Shown one piece after another: positions 45,911 to 55,251 of a DNA stretch of 64,000 nucleotides. The translations under genes were made by a program, and so were the position numbers. The notes under the pieces were generated by a model. It was not told where the DNA came from and made no database searches. It saw only the letters and a list, made by a program, of their open reading frames with translations. The stretch comes from Melioribacter sp051488685 (lineage in GTDB: Bacteria > Bacteroidota > Ignavibacteria > Ignavibacteriales > Melioribacteraceae): contig NZ_JBPSEH010000001.1 of NCBI RefSeq assembly GCF_051488685.1, positions 124,001 to 188,000 on the forward strand. Direction: 5' to 3'. Numbering within the stretch: position 1 is the stretch's first letter; each line of letters begins with the position of its first letter.

Positions 45911-46261
45911 CTTAGGAGAAGAAATAAGTCACATATTATTATCGTATTAAATCATTATTTATTAAAGACTTTTTTCATTTTGGGAGAATATCATTAAACT
46001 TCTGAAATATTTTTTGAATTTCTTCCAGGTTATCATTTGTAGTACTAAATATATTTTAATTCAGCGGGGTTGGATGTTAATACTAAAAGTGTGAAAATGA
46101 ATATTATTAACATGAATTTTATTTTTAATTATGGATAGGAATAAGAGGAGATTCTTATAGTGAATATTTTTCACGAATCATAAAAATACTATCTAAAGCA
46201 GTTACAATATGCAAAAGTTATTCCCAAACTTCGACTTACTGACAAAATGGAAATGGAATGA
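45911..46261. other. AT-rich intergenic region
   Basis: 350 bp upstream of the three-gene signalling operon. No gene, repeat or convincing promoter motif was recognised; the operon promoter must lie in its left part. Confidence 0.4.
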
Positions 46262-47395
46262 TTACTTCTTTGACATTCGATGGATTTTGATGTGCTTGCT
46301 TAGTTTGCATGCAAAACATGGAGATGTCAAAAATTTGCTTCGGAGGCCCTTAAAGACGAGTGTGTTGTGTGTATAGAGTTTGCTTCGCTCACTCCATTCG
46401 CTCGCAAAGACAAGTAAGTAAATGTCATCACGAGGAATCACTCCGCCTTTTGGGGGATGACGAAGTAATTTAAGAAAGCATTTGTTAGAGTTTACTTCGT
46501 TCGCAAAGACAGGGTGATTCATTCTGTCATTGCGAGGTCCAGCGAAGCGGGGAGGAAGCAATCGCCCGAAAAGCTCGTCTCGATTAGCACTTCGTGCTAC
46601 TCGACGAGCGTAGAAATTCACGGTTGCTGAGCCTGTCGAAGCAACCGTTTTCATAAATGAGAATTTTTAAGATTCTTCAGAGTTTGCTTCGCTCGTTTCA
46701 CTCGCTCGCAAAGACTGGATGGCTCAATCTGTCATTGCGAGGTCCAGCGAAGCGGGGAGGAAGCAATCGCCCGAAAAGCTCGTCTCGATTAGCACTTCGT
46801 GTTACTCGACGAGCGTAGAAATTCACGGTTGCTGAGCCTGTCGAAGCAACCGCCCCAAGCTTGTCTCAAAACACAATTTGTGCTACTTCGATGAGCGACT
46901 CCATCCTGCGGTCGTTGAGTGTTCTTCGATAGAAGAACATATCGAAATGACCGCCTGAACTCGTTTCAATACGAACTTCGTTCTACTCAACGAGCTTAAA
47001 AATCCGCAGTTGCTGAGCTTGTCGAAGCAACCGCTTTTGTAAAAGTGAACTTTTAATTATTCAGAGTTTGCTTCGCTCGTTTCACTCGCTCGCAAAGACG
47101 AAAGACTTTCGTAACTTTAGTTTGCTTCGCTTACTCCGTTCGCTCGCAAAGACTGGGTGACTCATTCTGTCATTGCGAGGTCCAGCGAAGCGGGGAGGAA
47201 GCAATCGCTCCGACGCTCGTCTCGATTAGCACTTCGTGTTACTCGACGAGCGTAGAAATTCACGGTTGCTGAGCCTGTCGAAGCAACCGCCTCAAGCTTG
47301 TCTAAAAACACAATTTGTGCTACTTCGATGAGCGACTCCATCCTGCGGTCGTTGAGTGTTCTTTGATAAAAGAACATATCGAAACGACCGCCATC
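46262..47395. repeat. Cluster of intergenic hairpin repeats (cluster 1)
   Basis: A mosaic of short imperfect palindromes repeated several times. Type A: CGGTTGCTGAGCCTGTCG AAGCAACCG (46621, 46826, 47262; variant at 47005), a 9-bp stem hairpin. Type B: CTCGTCTCGATTAGCACTTC... ending CGACGAGC. Type C: GCGGTCGTTGAG...AACGACCGC (46918, 47345). Type D: TTTGCTTCGCTCGTTTCACT CGCTCGCAAAG. A CATTGCGAGGTCCAGCGAAG block recurs at 46533, 46733 and 47172. Open frames inside are by-products of the repeats. No gene is proposed. 47396-47593 holds nothing recognisable. Confidence 0.85.
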
Positions 47396-47593
47396 ATATA
47401 AAAAAATTTAAGGATTCATTAGACTTGATTACCGTGGTTAACTACGATAAACATTTCGCTCATTAGCAAATAATAGCTGTTATTCTTACGCATCTACTCA
47501 CTAACTTCTTTTCATATTTAATAGAGCCTGAACGTCAATTAGCGAACTAATTTTAAACGAGAACCCAAAAAAGAATTACAAAGAACAAATTGC

Positions 47594-49201
47594 TTATTTT
47601 ACTAACATCATTTGTTTGACATAAGTGAATTTATCTGTAGTCAATTTATATAAATAAATCCCGGATGTTAGCTTAGAAGCATTAAATGGCAAATTGTAAA
47701 AACCTGCCTGTTGGAAATTATTAACGAGTGTTTCTATTTCGTTGCCCAGCAGATCGTAAACCTTAAGGTTGACAAACGATGCTTCAGGAAGTTGATAACT
47801 AATTATTGTAATAGGATTAAACGGATTTGGGTAGTTTTGATGCAAAGCAAACTCAGAAGGAAGTTCGTTTTCATTAACCGAAACGACAGGACTTGTTGTA
47901 ACCACAGATGTATCGTTAACAAATGTGTGAGTATCGAAAGCTACAACAATGATTGTAAAAGTCTTGTTAGCCTGATCTTGCGTGGGAGTCCATGTAAATA
48001 ATCCAGTGGCGGTTATGCCAGCGCCGTCAGGAACCTGAAGAGCTGCATAAGTTATCGGATCACCTTCGGGGTCAGTAGCTTCATATTGAAAAGAAAACTC
48101 AACCGGTACATTATGCACTGTTACTATCTTCCCGTCCAATGTTTTTGTAAATACCGGGGGTTGGTTTGCATCATTTACAATAATCATTAAGTCCTTTGAA
48201 TCCTGAGCATTGTGCCCATCCATTACGGCAAACTTAATAGTATATGTTCCTGCCTGGTTAAATGATGGTGTCCATGTAAATAAACCATCGGCAGTCAGTT
48301 CTGCACCCTGTGGCAAAGTACCTAAAGAAAAAAAGCGAAATGTTTCACCTGAATCCGGATCTGTGGCTGTAAGCTGCAATTCAAATGTTTCCCCCTCGTC
48401 GATAGTCACGGGACTGGTTGTATTCAAATTAAGAGTTGGAGGAACGTTAACATTGTTAACTAAAATATTTACTGTTATTACAGAAGAAGAGTGACCATCG
48501 TTTGCAATAAAATCCACTTCATACGTTCCTGCCTGGTTAAAGCCGGGCGTCCATGTAAAAGTCTTTGTATTTACATCGAAAGAAGCTCCTGCAGGCAATT
48601 TATCAGCGGAATAGGTTATCGGGTCACCTTCTGCGTCAGTGGCGTTTACCGTAAAAATTAAAGCTTCTCCTTCATTTACTGTTTTATCTTCAACAGGGTC
48701 AAATACAGGAGGGTTATTCACTGTACTTACCGTTGCCGATCCATTAACCCAATTTACAGTAAGAGAAGAAGGTCCAAAAGATTTCGGGTTTATATTACCA
48801 TTATCATAAACTATATCACCAAATTCCAGAGGGGTAGTTCCACTCGTCTTAAATTTAATTTTAATATTAAGCAATACACCATCACCTGATAATGGTGACG
48901 AACTCGCCCAGGCAACTCTTAAATAGCCCTTTGAAGTATCAACTTTTATCGTAGGACTATTACCCGATACTTTTGTGCCCGTTGTACTAATTCCAGTTAT
49001 ATAAGCAGGATCGTTATTATAATTGATTTGGAATTGAAACGATGTTACGTCCTGTCCCGTTAAATCACTCACTGTAATGGGAAAAAGTACCTCCGTCCCA
49101 GGTGAACCAACTGCATTTGGCAATGATATTGTTACCTGAGCCAAAGAAAATGAAGAGAATGCAAAAATTACTATTAATGAAACTAACATATTCTTTTTCA
49201 T
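47594..49201 (-). CDS. T9SS-exported surface protein with cohesin-like and Ig-like domains
   Basis: 535 aa from the ATG at 49201 (signal peptide MKKNMLVSLIVIFAFSSFS; AAGGG upstream); an ATG 15 bases earlier is possible. Residues ~25-155 form a cohesin-like beta-sandwich (VTISLPNAVGSPGTEVLFPI, DVTSFQFQINYN, GDGVLLNIKIKFK). Three Ig-like/He_PIG repeats follow (each with GLFTWTPSFNQAGTYTI-type text). The last ~85 residues are a T9SS type A sorting domain: LHQNYPNPFNPITIISYQLP ... SGIYLYKLTTDKF. It should be exported by T9SS and attached to or released from the cell surface. Binding partner unknown. Confidence 0.88.
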   Translation of the reverse strand: MKKNMLVSLIVIFAFSSFSLAQVTISLPNAVGSPGTEVLFPITVSDLTGQDVTSFQFQINYNNDPAYITGISTTGTKVSGNSPTIKVDTSKGYLRVAWASSSPLSGDGVLLNIKIKFKTSGTTPLEFGDIVYDNGNINPKSFGPSSLTVNWVNGSATVSTVNNPPVFDPVEDKTVNEGEALIFTVNATDAEGDPITYSADKLPAGASFDVNTKTFTWTPGFNQAGTYEVDFIANDGHSSSVITVNILVNNVNVPPTLNLNTTSPVTIDEGETFELQLTATDPDSGETFRFFSLGTLPQGAELTADGLFTWTPSFNQAGTYTIKFAVMDGHNAQDSKDLMIIVNDANQPPVFTKTLDGKIVTVHNVPVEFSFQYEATDPEGDPITYAALQVPDGAGITATGLFTWTPTQDQANKTFTIIVVAFDTHTFVNDTSVVTTSPVVSVNENELPSEFALHQNYPNPFNPITIISYQLPEASFVNLKVYDLLGNEIETLVNNFQQAGFYNLPFNASKLTSGIYLYKLTTDKFTYVKQMMLVK

Positions 49202-49379
49202 TATGGAGCCCTTCATAATTGTTTTTAATCGAGCTAAATATAAAGTAAAATTTAAGTTTTATCAAAAAGATTTTATACACATTTTGACTTTAAGCACATT
49301 AGTCTTCATAGATAGCCCGATTAAATCAAGTTACTCTCTGCCCCTCATTACTTATGCAGTTATTGTTTTCTTACTGACT
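49202..49379. other. Promoter-side intergenic region
   Basis: AT-rich, between the T9SS gene start and repeat cluster 2. No clear promoter element was recognised. Confidence 0.3.
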
Positions 49380-50030
49380 TATCTTTGCGAGTAAACGGAG
49401 TGAGCGAAGCAAACTATATTTACGATAGTCTTTCGTCTTTGCGAGTGAGCGAAGCGAACGAAGCAAACTCTAAAGAATCCGAAAAATTCTATTTTTCAAA
49501 AGCGGTTGCTTCGACAAGCTCAGCAACCGCAGATTTCTAAGCTCGTTGAGTAGAACGAAGTTCGTATCGAAACGAGCACAGAGGCGATTGCTTCGTCGCT
49601 CCAAAGTCAGGACTTGCAATGATATAATGAGTCACCTGTCTTTGCGAGCGAGTGAAACGAGCGAAGCAAACTCTAAAGAATCCGAAAAATTCTATTTTTC
49701 AAAAGCGGTTGCTTCGACAAGCTCAGCAACCGCAGATTTCTACGCTCGTTGAGTAGAACGAAGTTCGTATCGAAACGAGCACAGAGGCGATTGCTTCGTC
49801 GCTCCAAAGTCAGGACTTGCAATGATATAATGAGTCACCTGTCTTTGCGAGCGAGTGAAACGAGCGAAGCAAACTCTAAAGAATCCGAAAAATTCTATTT
49901 TTCAAAAGCGGTTGCTTCGACAAGCTCAGCAACCACATATTTTCAAGCTCGTCGAGTAGAACGAAGTGCGTATCGAGACGAGCATCCTAGCGATTTTTTC
50001 GACAGGCTCAGCAACCATACATGATTTTAA
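49380..50030. repeat. Hairpin repeat cluster 2 with a 203-bp tandem duplication
   Basis: The same hairpin types as cluster 1, in the opposite orientation. A 203-bp unit is repeated head to tail: CAAACTCTAAAGAATCC occurs at 49464, 49667 and 49870, and TTCGTATCGA at 49561 and 49764. The first two units are almost identical; the third diverges after ~70 bp. Type A hairpins sit at 49502, 49705 and 49908. Two near-identical open frames here are products of the duplication, not genes. Confidence 0.9.
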
Positions 50031-50071
50031 ACAGATTTTGAAGTAAATCCCAACGCTTTTTATAAAATAAA

Positions 50072-50094
50072 AAAGCCCCTTATTCAGGGGCTTT
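50072..50094 (-). terminator. Terminator of the 758-aa T9SS gene
   Basis: Stem AAAGCCCCT / AGGGGCTTT, 5-nt loop, T-rich on the minus strand. The same terminator with flanking sequence recurs at 53370. Confidence 0.85.
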
Positions 50095-50158
50095 AATAAA
50101 CTTCCAATCCTTTTATCTATTCCCTAATACCTAATCCCTTATCCCTAAATTCTAATTT

Positions 50159-52435
50159 CTACTTCACTAAAATCATTTTCTTAATTGAAACATAATCGCC
50201 TGCTTCGAGTTTGTAAATATAAATTCCAGCATTCAAATCAGTTGCGTCGAAAGAAACTCTGTGATAACCTGCTGTCTGGTTTTTATTAACAAGCGTCGTT
50301 ATTTCCTGACCCAGTACATTATAAACAGTTAAACGCACATGAGCTTCTTTTGGCAATCCATATTTAATAACTGTTGTTGGGTTAAAAGGATTGGGGAAAT
50401 TCTGTAGTAACTTAAATTCTGTCGGAACTCCTTCTTCTTCAACTCCTGTTACAACATCGCTTACTTTAATAACTTTATTTGATACAGCTGTCAATTTGCC
50501 GTCTGAAACTTCAATCATAAGCACATACGATTTACCTGCTTGATCTGGAGTTGGAGTCCAGCTAAAATTTCCATCAATCGAAATGGCACCTGGACCACTA
50601 ATTTTTTTAAATGTTACAGGATCACCATCGGGATCTTCTGCCTCATATTGAAATTGATATTCAACAGGGACATTATGAACCGGGATCAATTCATTGTCTG
50701 GAATTTCAGCAGTAAATACAGGTGCGCGATTAATATTTACAACTGTTACAACAGCATCAACTGCTGCCAACAAGCCACCCTGGTCTGTCACTTTGAATTT
50801 AATTGTATAAGTGCCTGCTTGCTCATAAGAAGGTTTCCATGTAAAGAGACCCGTTTCAGCATTAACTCCTGCACCTGCAGGTAAATTTTCTGCCGAATAA
50901 GTCAAAATATCTTCAGAATTTTGATCGCTACCAACCAATTGTATTGTAAGCGTTTCATTTTCATTTACTTCATAAGGTCCTGCTGGATCCAAACTTAAAG
51001 TAGGTGCAACATTGGCTTCTGCAACTGCAACCATAGCCGGGTCTGCTATAACCATTGGTTTACCTGTATTAAATTTAAAGGCAGTAAATTCAATATTTGT
51101 AACTCCTTCAGAAACTGCCTTCCCGGTTAAATACAAAAGAGTACCGCTGCCTGTTAAATTGTTACCACTTGCAAAAGCAAAGTTAACGCTACCAGATGTG
51201 GTGGCGTTTATTGATGCGCTACCTCCTTCGCTTAGAGTTCCAGCTAATTCATAACCTGTAATATTAATTATTGATGGGTCATAAGTTGCAGTAAAATCGT
51301 AAGATAATATACCTTGTTCAGATGTTAGTTCAGTAACCAATACAGGGATCATAATTTCGTCGCCAGCTACTGCGCTAACAGAACCACCCTGAACTAAAAT
51401 TGAAGCAGCTTTTGCCATACCATCTTGAACAATTGCAGCAGGCGTACCGCCGTTTATTATAAAGGAGTTTCCGGTACTCAGCGTTGAAGTGCCCGCATTC
51501 TTAAATTTAAAATTCAATTTTAATAAATCGTCCGATCCACTTAATGCAGGATAACCAGCCCAGGCAACAATAAGTTTACCGTTGGCAGTATCCGGATTGA
51601 CTTCCAGTACTCCTACACCTTCTAATAATGTTCCTGAAGCATCGGCGCTCGAAATCGTAACCACATTTTTGTCATAATTCAACATAAACTGAATTGCTGT
51701 AATGTTCTTTCCTGTTAAATTATCAACAGTAATTGCAGCTACTTTTTCTGAACCAGGAGTTCCCGATACAACAGGTAATGAAACATTAACAGGAGCTCCT
51801 GTGCTTGTTTCGTCAATTGAAGTTCCTATTATTCTTACATCTTGTACATAAAGATATTTTGATGTTGATGGCGAGCTGTCGTACCAGGGATAAATCCTTA
51901 CAAAAAGCGTGTCCCCATATTTGACAAGTTTATTTAACTTATATTCATAAAGTGCAACTGCGTTTTTTACGAGATACAATGTAGTATCGTTTAACTGCAC
52001 TGGGTTATTAAATGCAGAAGAAACATCGATAACAATATTTGCTCTAATGTGGTCTGTGCCGCCACCGCCAAGATAAAGTGAAAGTGTGTCGGCCTGAAAA
52101 TAATAGCCGTCTTCGGGTGTTACTGCAAATTGAACATATCGTCCAGAATTGGGACCAGTTTCATTACCCCAAGATATTGCATTGCTACCATCATGAGGCC
52201 ACCATCTTTGATTGTTTCCTAAAGGTCCTGCAGATGTTCCTGAATAGCTTCTTACTCTGAATATTGGTGTTCCAGTTTCAGGAAATGCAATTATATGACC
52301 AACTAACTCTGACACTTTTTGACTGTCGGGCTCAATACATTTCCATCTTGCATATGCATGATCCTGCGCACTTATTTTACTAGTAACTCCTGAAAAAATT
52401 AAAATCATAAAAATTATCTGTACGATTTTTTTCAT
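50159..52435 (-). CDS. T9SS-exported protein with two cohesin-like domains
   Basis: 758 aa. Signal peptide (MKKIVQIIFMILIFSGVTS). A unique N-terminal beta-rich domain (about 25-205, with WWPHDGSNAISWGNETGP and LYLGGGGTDHIRANIVI) may bind a ligand but is unrecognised. Two cohesin-like domains follow (about 208-345 and 346-475; NVSLPVVSGTPGSEKVAAIT and SVSAVAGDEIMIPVLVTELT), then two Ig-like domains (about 480-670) and a T9SS sorting domain (LLQNFPNPFNPTTVIKYGLP ... GIYIYKLEAGDY). GGAGGT precedes the start. The C-terminal two-thirds is clearly paralogous to the next protein (53436-55148). Confidence 0.88.
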   Translation of the reverse strand: MKKIVQIIFMILIFSGVTSKISAQDHAYARWKCIEPDSQKVSELVGHIIAFPETGTPIFRVRSYSGTSAGPLGNNQRWWPHDGSNAISWGNETGPNSGRYVQFAVTPEDGYYFQADTLSLYLGGGGTDHIRANIVIDVSSAFNNPVQLNDTTLYLVKNAVALYEYKLNKLVKYGDTLFVRIYPWYDSSPSTSKYLYVQDVRIIGTSIDETSTGAPVNVSLPVVSGTPGSEKVAAITVDNLTGKNITAIQFMLNYDKNVVTISSADASGTLLEGVGVLEVNPDTANGKLIVAWAGYPALSGSDDLLKLNFKFKNAGTSTLSTGNSFIINGGTPAAIVQDGMAKAASILVQGGSVSAVAGDEIMIPVLVTELTSEQGILSYDFTATYDPSIINITGYELAGTLSEGGSASINATTSGSVNFAFASGNNLTGSGTLLYLTGKAVSEGVTNIEFTAFKFNTGKPMVIADPAMVAVAEANVAPTLSLDPAGPYEVNENETLTIQLVGSDQNSEDILTYSAENLPAGAGVNAETGLFTWKPSYEQAGTYTIKFKVTDQGGLLAAVDAVVTVVNINRAPVFTAEIPDNELIPVHNVPVEYQFQYEAEDPDGDPVTFKKISGPGAISIDGNFSWTPTPDQAGKSYVLMIEVSDGKLTAVSNKVIKVSDVVTGVEEEGVPTEFKLLQNFPNPFNPTTVIKYGLPKEAHVRLTVYNVLGQEITTLVNKNQTAGYHRVSFDATDLNAGIYIYKLEAGDYVSIKKMILVK

Positions 52436-52609
52436 GGTACCTCCAAAAAATAATTAATATTTATTTCAAACTTTTGCCCTACTTTATCGTTTAATTAATT
52501 ATTGTTACAAAATTTTTATCAAATTTACCTAAGTATTTTGTGTAATGCAATCTATTTTTTTCATACGAAAATGTTTTTTTATTTTATTTATTTCTTATAA
52601 CTAATAAGA

Positions 52610-53335
52610 CAATATTCTTTACGAGTGAGCAAAGCGAACGAATCAAACTCAAACAAATGCTTCTTAAGATTACTTCGTCATTCCCCCAGTAAAGGCGTGG
52701 CGATTCCTCGTAATAACATTTACTGACCTGTCTTTGCGAGCGAACGGAGTGAGCGAAGCAAACTATATTTACGATAGTCTATCGTCTTTGCGAGCGAGTA
52801 AAACGAGCGAAGCAAACTCTGAAGAATCCTAAAAATTCACATTCACGTAAACGGTTGCTTCGACAGGCTCAGCAACCGCAGATTTTCAAGCTCGTCGAGT
52901 AATACTAAGTGCGTATCGAGACGAGCATTGGCGGTCGCTTCGATAGGTTCTTCTTTCGAAGAACACTCAACGACCGCAGGATACATTCGCTCGTTGAGTA
53001 GAACGAAGTTTGTATCGAAACGAGCGTCAATGCGATTGCTTAATTCCTCAAACGTCGGATTCGCAATGACAGAATGAGCCATCAAGTCTTTACGAGCGAA
53101 CGGAGTGAGCGAAGCAAACTATAGTTACAATAGTCTATCGTCTTTGCGAGTGAGTGAAACGAGCGAAGCAAACTCTAAATAATCTTAAAAATTAATCTTC
53201 ACTAAAACGGTTGCTTCGGCAAGCTCAGCAACCGCAAATTTCTAAGCTCGTCGAGTAGCACGAAGTGCGTATCGAGACGAGCATCCTAGCGATTTTTTCG
53301 ACAAACTCAGCAACTATACATGATTAAAGCCGACT
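52610..53335. repeat. Hairpin repeat cluster 3
   Basis: Types A (52852; variant near 53208), B, C (about 52925-52975) and D in the orientation of cluster 2. The last part, through GACGAGCATCCTAGCGATTT to the terminator region, is nearly identical to the end of cluster 2 (49979-50100), showing that repeats and gene 3' flank were duplicated together. No gene. Confidence 0.88.
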
Positions 53336-53369
53336 TTGAAGTAAATCCCAACGTCTTTTATTAAATAAA

Positions 53370-53392
53370 AAAGCCCCTTATTCAGGGGCTTT
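53370..53392 (-). terminator. Terminator of the 570-aa T9SS gene
   Basis: Same 9-bp stem (AAAGCCCCT / AGGGGCTTT) and loop as at 50072, T-rich on the minus strand. Confidence 0.85.
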
Positions 53393-53435
53393 AATAAACT
53401 TCTCATCCTTATATCTATTTCCTAATCACTAATTC

Positions 53436-55148
53436 CTACTTCATCAAAATCATCTTTTTAACTGATGTAAAGTCACCTGCCTCGAGTTTATAGATATACA
53501 TTCCTGTATTTAGATTCGAAGCATCAAAATTAACAGTATGGTATCCAGCCGATTTCAATCCATTTACGAGAACAGCAATTTCCTGGCCAAGCACATTGTA
53601 GACAGTCAACTTAACATGTGCTTCTTTTGGCACAGCATATTTTATTGTTGTTGTTGGGTTAAATGGATTTGGGAAATTCTGTAAGAGTTTAAAATCTCTT
53701 GGAATACCATCTTCTTCTATTCCAGTTACAGTGTCGCTAACCTTAATAGTTTTTGTTGAGACTGCTGTTAAATTACCATCAGATGCTTCAACCATCAAAA
53801 CATAGGATTTTCCAGCTTGTGAAGGCGTTGGAGCCCACGAATATTCTCCATTAGCAGAAATTTCTCCAGGACCGCTTACAATTCTAAATTGAACAGCGTC
53901 GCCATCTGGATCTTCTGCTTTGTAAATAAATTCATAAGCAACCGGAACATTATGAACTGGAATTATTTCATTATCCGGAATTTCAGCTGTAAAGACTGGA
54001 GCTCTGTTAACATTGTTAACTGTAACCGAAACAGACGTAGTAGCAGTTAAACCAGCCTTATCTTTTACAGAAAATGAAAGGGTATAATTTCCAGCCTGTT
54101 CGTAATTAACATTCCAAGTAAAGACTCCAGTTGTAGCATTTACTGAAGCTCCTGATGGAAGACTTGTGCCAGAATATGTCAATACATCGCCAGTATTGGC
54201 ATCGGCGCCTACTAACTGGAATGAAAGTGTTTGGCCTTCGTTAACTGTAAATGGTCCAGCTGGATTTACTGTAAGTGTTGGTGCCACATTTGCTTCTGCA
54301 ACAGCTACAACTGCTGGGTCGGCAACTACAGGGATGTTACCTGTATTGAATTTGAACGAAGTAAATTCAACTTCTGTTGTCCCTTCTGCAACTGCTGTAC
54401 CAACAAGGTAAACCAGCGTTCCACTACCGGTTAATTTATTACCACTTGCAAAGGCAAATGTAACAGTTCCATTTCCAGCATTAATAGAAGCACTACCACC
54501 TTCGCTCATTGTACCGGCGAGTTCGAAACCTGTAATATTAATTACATTTTTATCGAATGTTGCAGTAAAGTCATATGATAATACATTTTGTGCATCAGTT
54601 ATTTCAGTAGTAAGCACCGGTATCTTAATTTGATCGCCGGCTGTTGCAGTAACAGAACCACCTTGAATCAGGACAGCAGCAGTTTTTGCCTGACCTGCTA
54701 CAACACTAACCGCAGGAGTTCCGGCATTAAATTTAAATGTGCCGCCAAAATCAAGTGTAGTTGTGCCTGCATTTCTAAATTTGAATACTAAGTTAAGTAA
54801 AGTTCCCTGACCTTCTAAAGCAGAACCATTTGCAAATGCCACGGTTAACTTTCCGTTTGCTGTGTCGGCATTAACTTGAATTGAGCCAATACCTTCTACC
54901 AATGTATTAGCTTGATCTACACCGGTTATATAAACAACATCTTTATCGTATGAAAGAGTAAACTCAAAAGAAAGAATACCTAATCCGGTTAAATTGCCAA
55001 CTGTAATTGCGCCATTTTTTACAACACCGGTCGAACCACCGACATTCGGTAGAGTTACAGTAACCTGTGCAAACGTACTCGTTCCTAACATAAGCATTGC
55101 TGCTAGAATAGTCAGAAACTTTACAACGCTTATTTTGAAACTTCTCAT
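53436..55148 (-). CDS. T9SS-exported protein with two cohesin-like domains (paralogue)
   Basis: 570 aa. Signal peptide ends near FAQ (about residue 28). Two cohesin-like domains (about 29-155 and 157-285; VTVTLPNVGGSTGVVKNGAI and GGSVTATAGDQIKIPVLTTE), an Ig-like domain with NVAPTLTVNPAGPFTVNEGQ, a second one with DNEIIPVHNVPVAYEFIYKA, and a T9SS sorting domain (LLQNFPNPFNPTTTIKYAVP). It lacks the N-terminal domain of its 758-aa paralogue, so that domain was either gained or lost. Likely surface-displayed; possible scaffold-like role is an inference. GAGGT lies upstream of the start. Confidence 0.88.
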   Translation of the reverse strand: MRSFKISVVKFLTILAAMLMLGTSTFAQVTVTLPNVGGSTGVVKNGAITVGNLTGLGILSFEFTLSYDKDVVYITGVDQANTLVEGIGSIQVNADTANGKLTVAFANGSALEGQGTLLNLVFKFRNAGTTTLDFGGTFKFNAGTPAVSVVAGQAKTAAVLIQGGSVTATAGDQIKIPVLTTEITDAQNVLSYDFTATFDKNVINITGFELAGTMSEGGSASINAGNGTVTFAFASGNKLTGSGTLVYLVGTAVAEGTTEVEFTSFKFNTGNIPVVADPAVVAVAEANVAPTLTVNPAGPFTVNEGQTLSFQLVGADANTGDVLTYSGTSLPSGASVNATTGVFTWNVNYEQAGNYTLSFSVKDKAGLTATTSVSVTVNNVNRAPVFTAEIPDNEIIPVHNVPVAYEFIYKAEDPDGDAVQFRIVSGPGEISANGEYSWAPTPSQAGKSYVLMVEASDGNLTAVSTKTIKVSDTVTGIEEDGIPRDFKLLQNFPNPFNPTTTIKYAVPKEAHVKLTVYNVLGQEIAVLVNGLKSAGYHTVNFDASNLNTGMYIYKLEAGDFTSVKKMILMK

Positions 55149-55211
55149 TTATTACCTCATTTTATTTTCAACATTATTTTAACACACAAAACAAACTTTC
55201 ATTTTAATATT

Positions 55212-55237
55212 AGAGGAGTGGTTTTAGCCACTCCTCT
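55212..55237 (-). terminator. Hairpin after the giant T9SS gene
   Basis: Perfect 10-bp stem AGAGGAGTGG / CCACTCCTCT with a 6-nt loop, 15 bp beyond the stop of the giant gene. The T run is on the plus side only, so termination on the minus strand may be partial. Confidence 0.6.
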
Positions 55238-55251
55238 TTTTGAAAGCGCAA

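Noticed and set aside
46262..46654. 130-residue minus-strand open frame
   Set aside because: Made of hairpin repeat sequence; the same peptide (ASTGSATVNFYARRV) recurs at 47162-47377 because the DNA is repeated.
46262..47395. CRISPR array
   Set aside because: Repeats are not evenly spaced, differ in type and orientation, and there are no cas genes or unique spacers.
49256..49276. Third copy of the TTTATCA palindrome
   Set aside because: TTTATCA-AAA is followed by AGATTTT, so the second half-site is missing; similar single half-sites occur at 38600 and 52515.
49546..50024. Two near-identical plus-strand open frames
   Set aside because: Products of the 203-bp tandem repeat, not duplicated genes.
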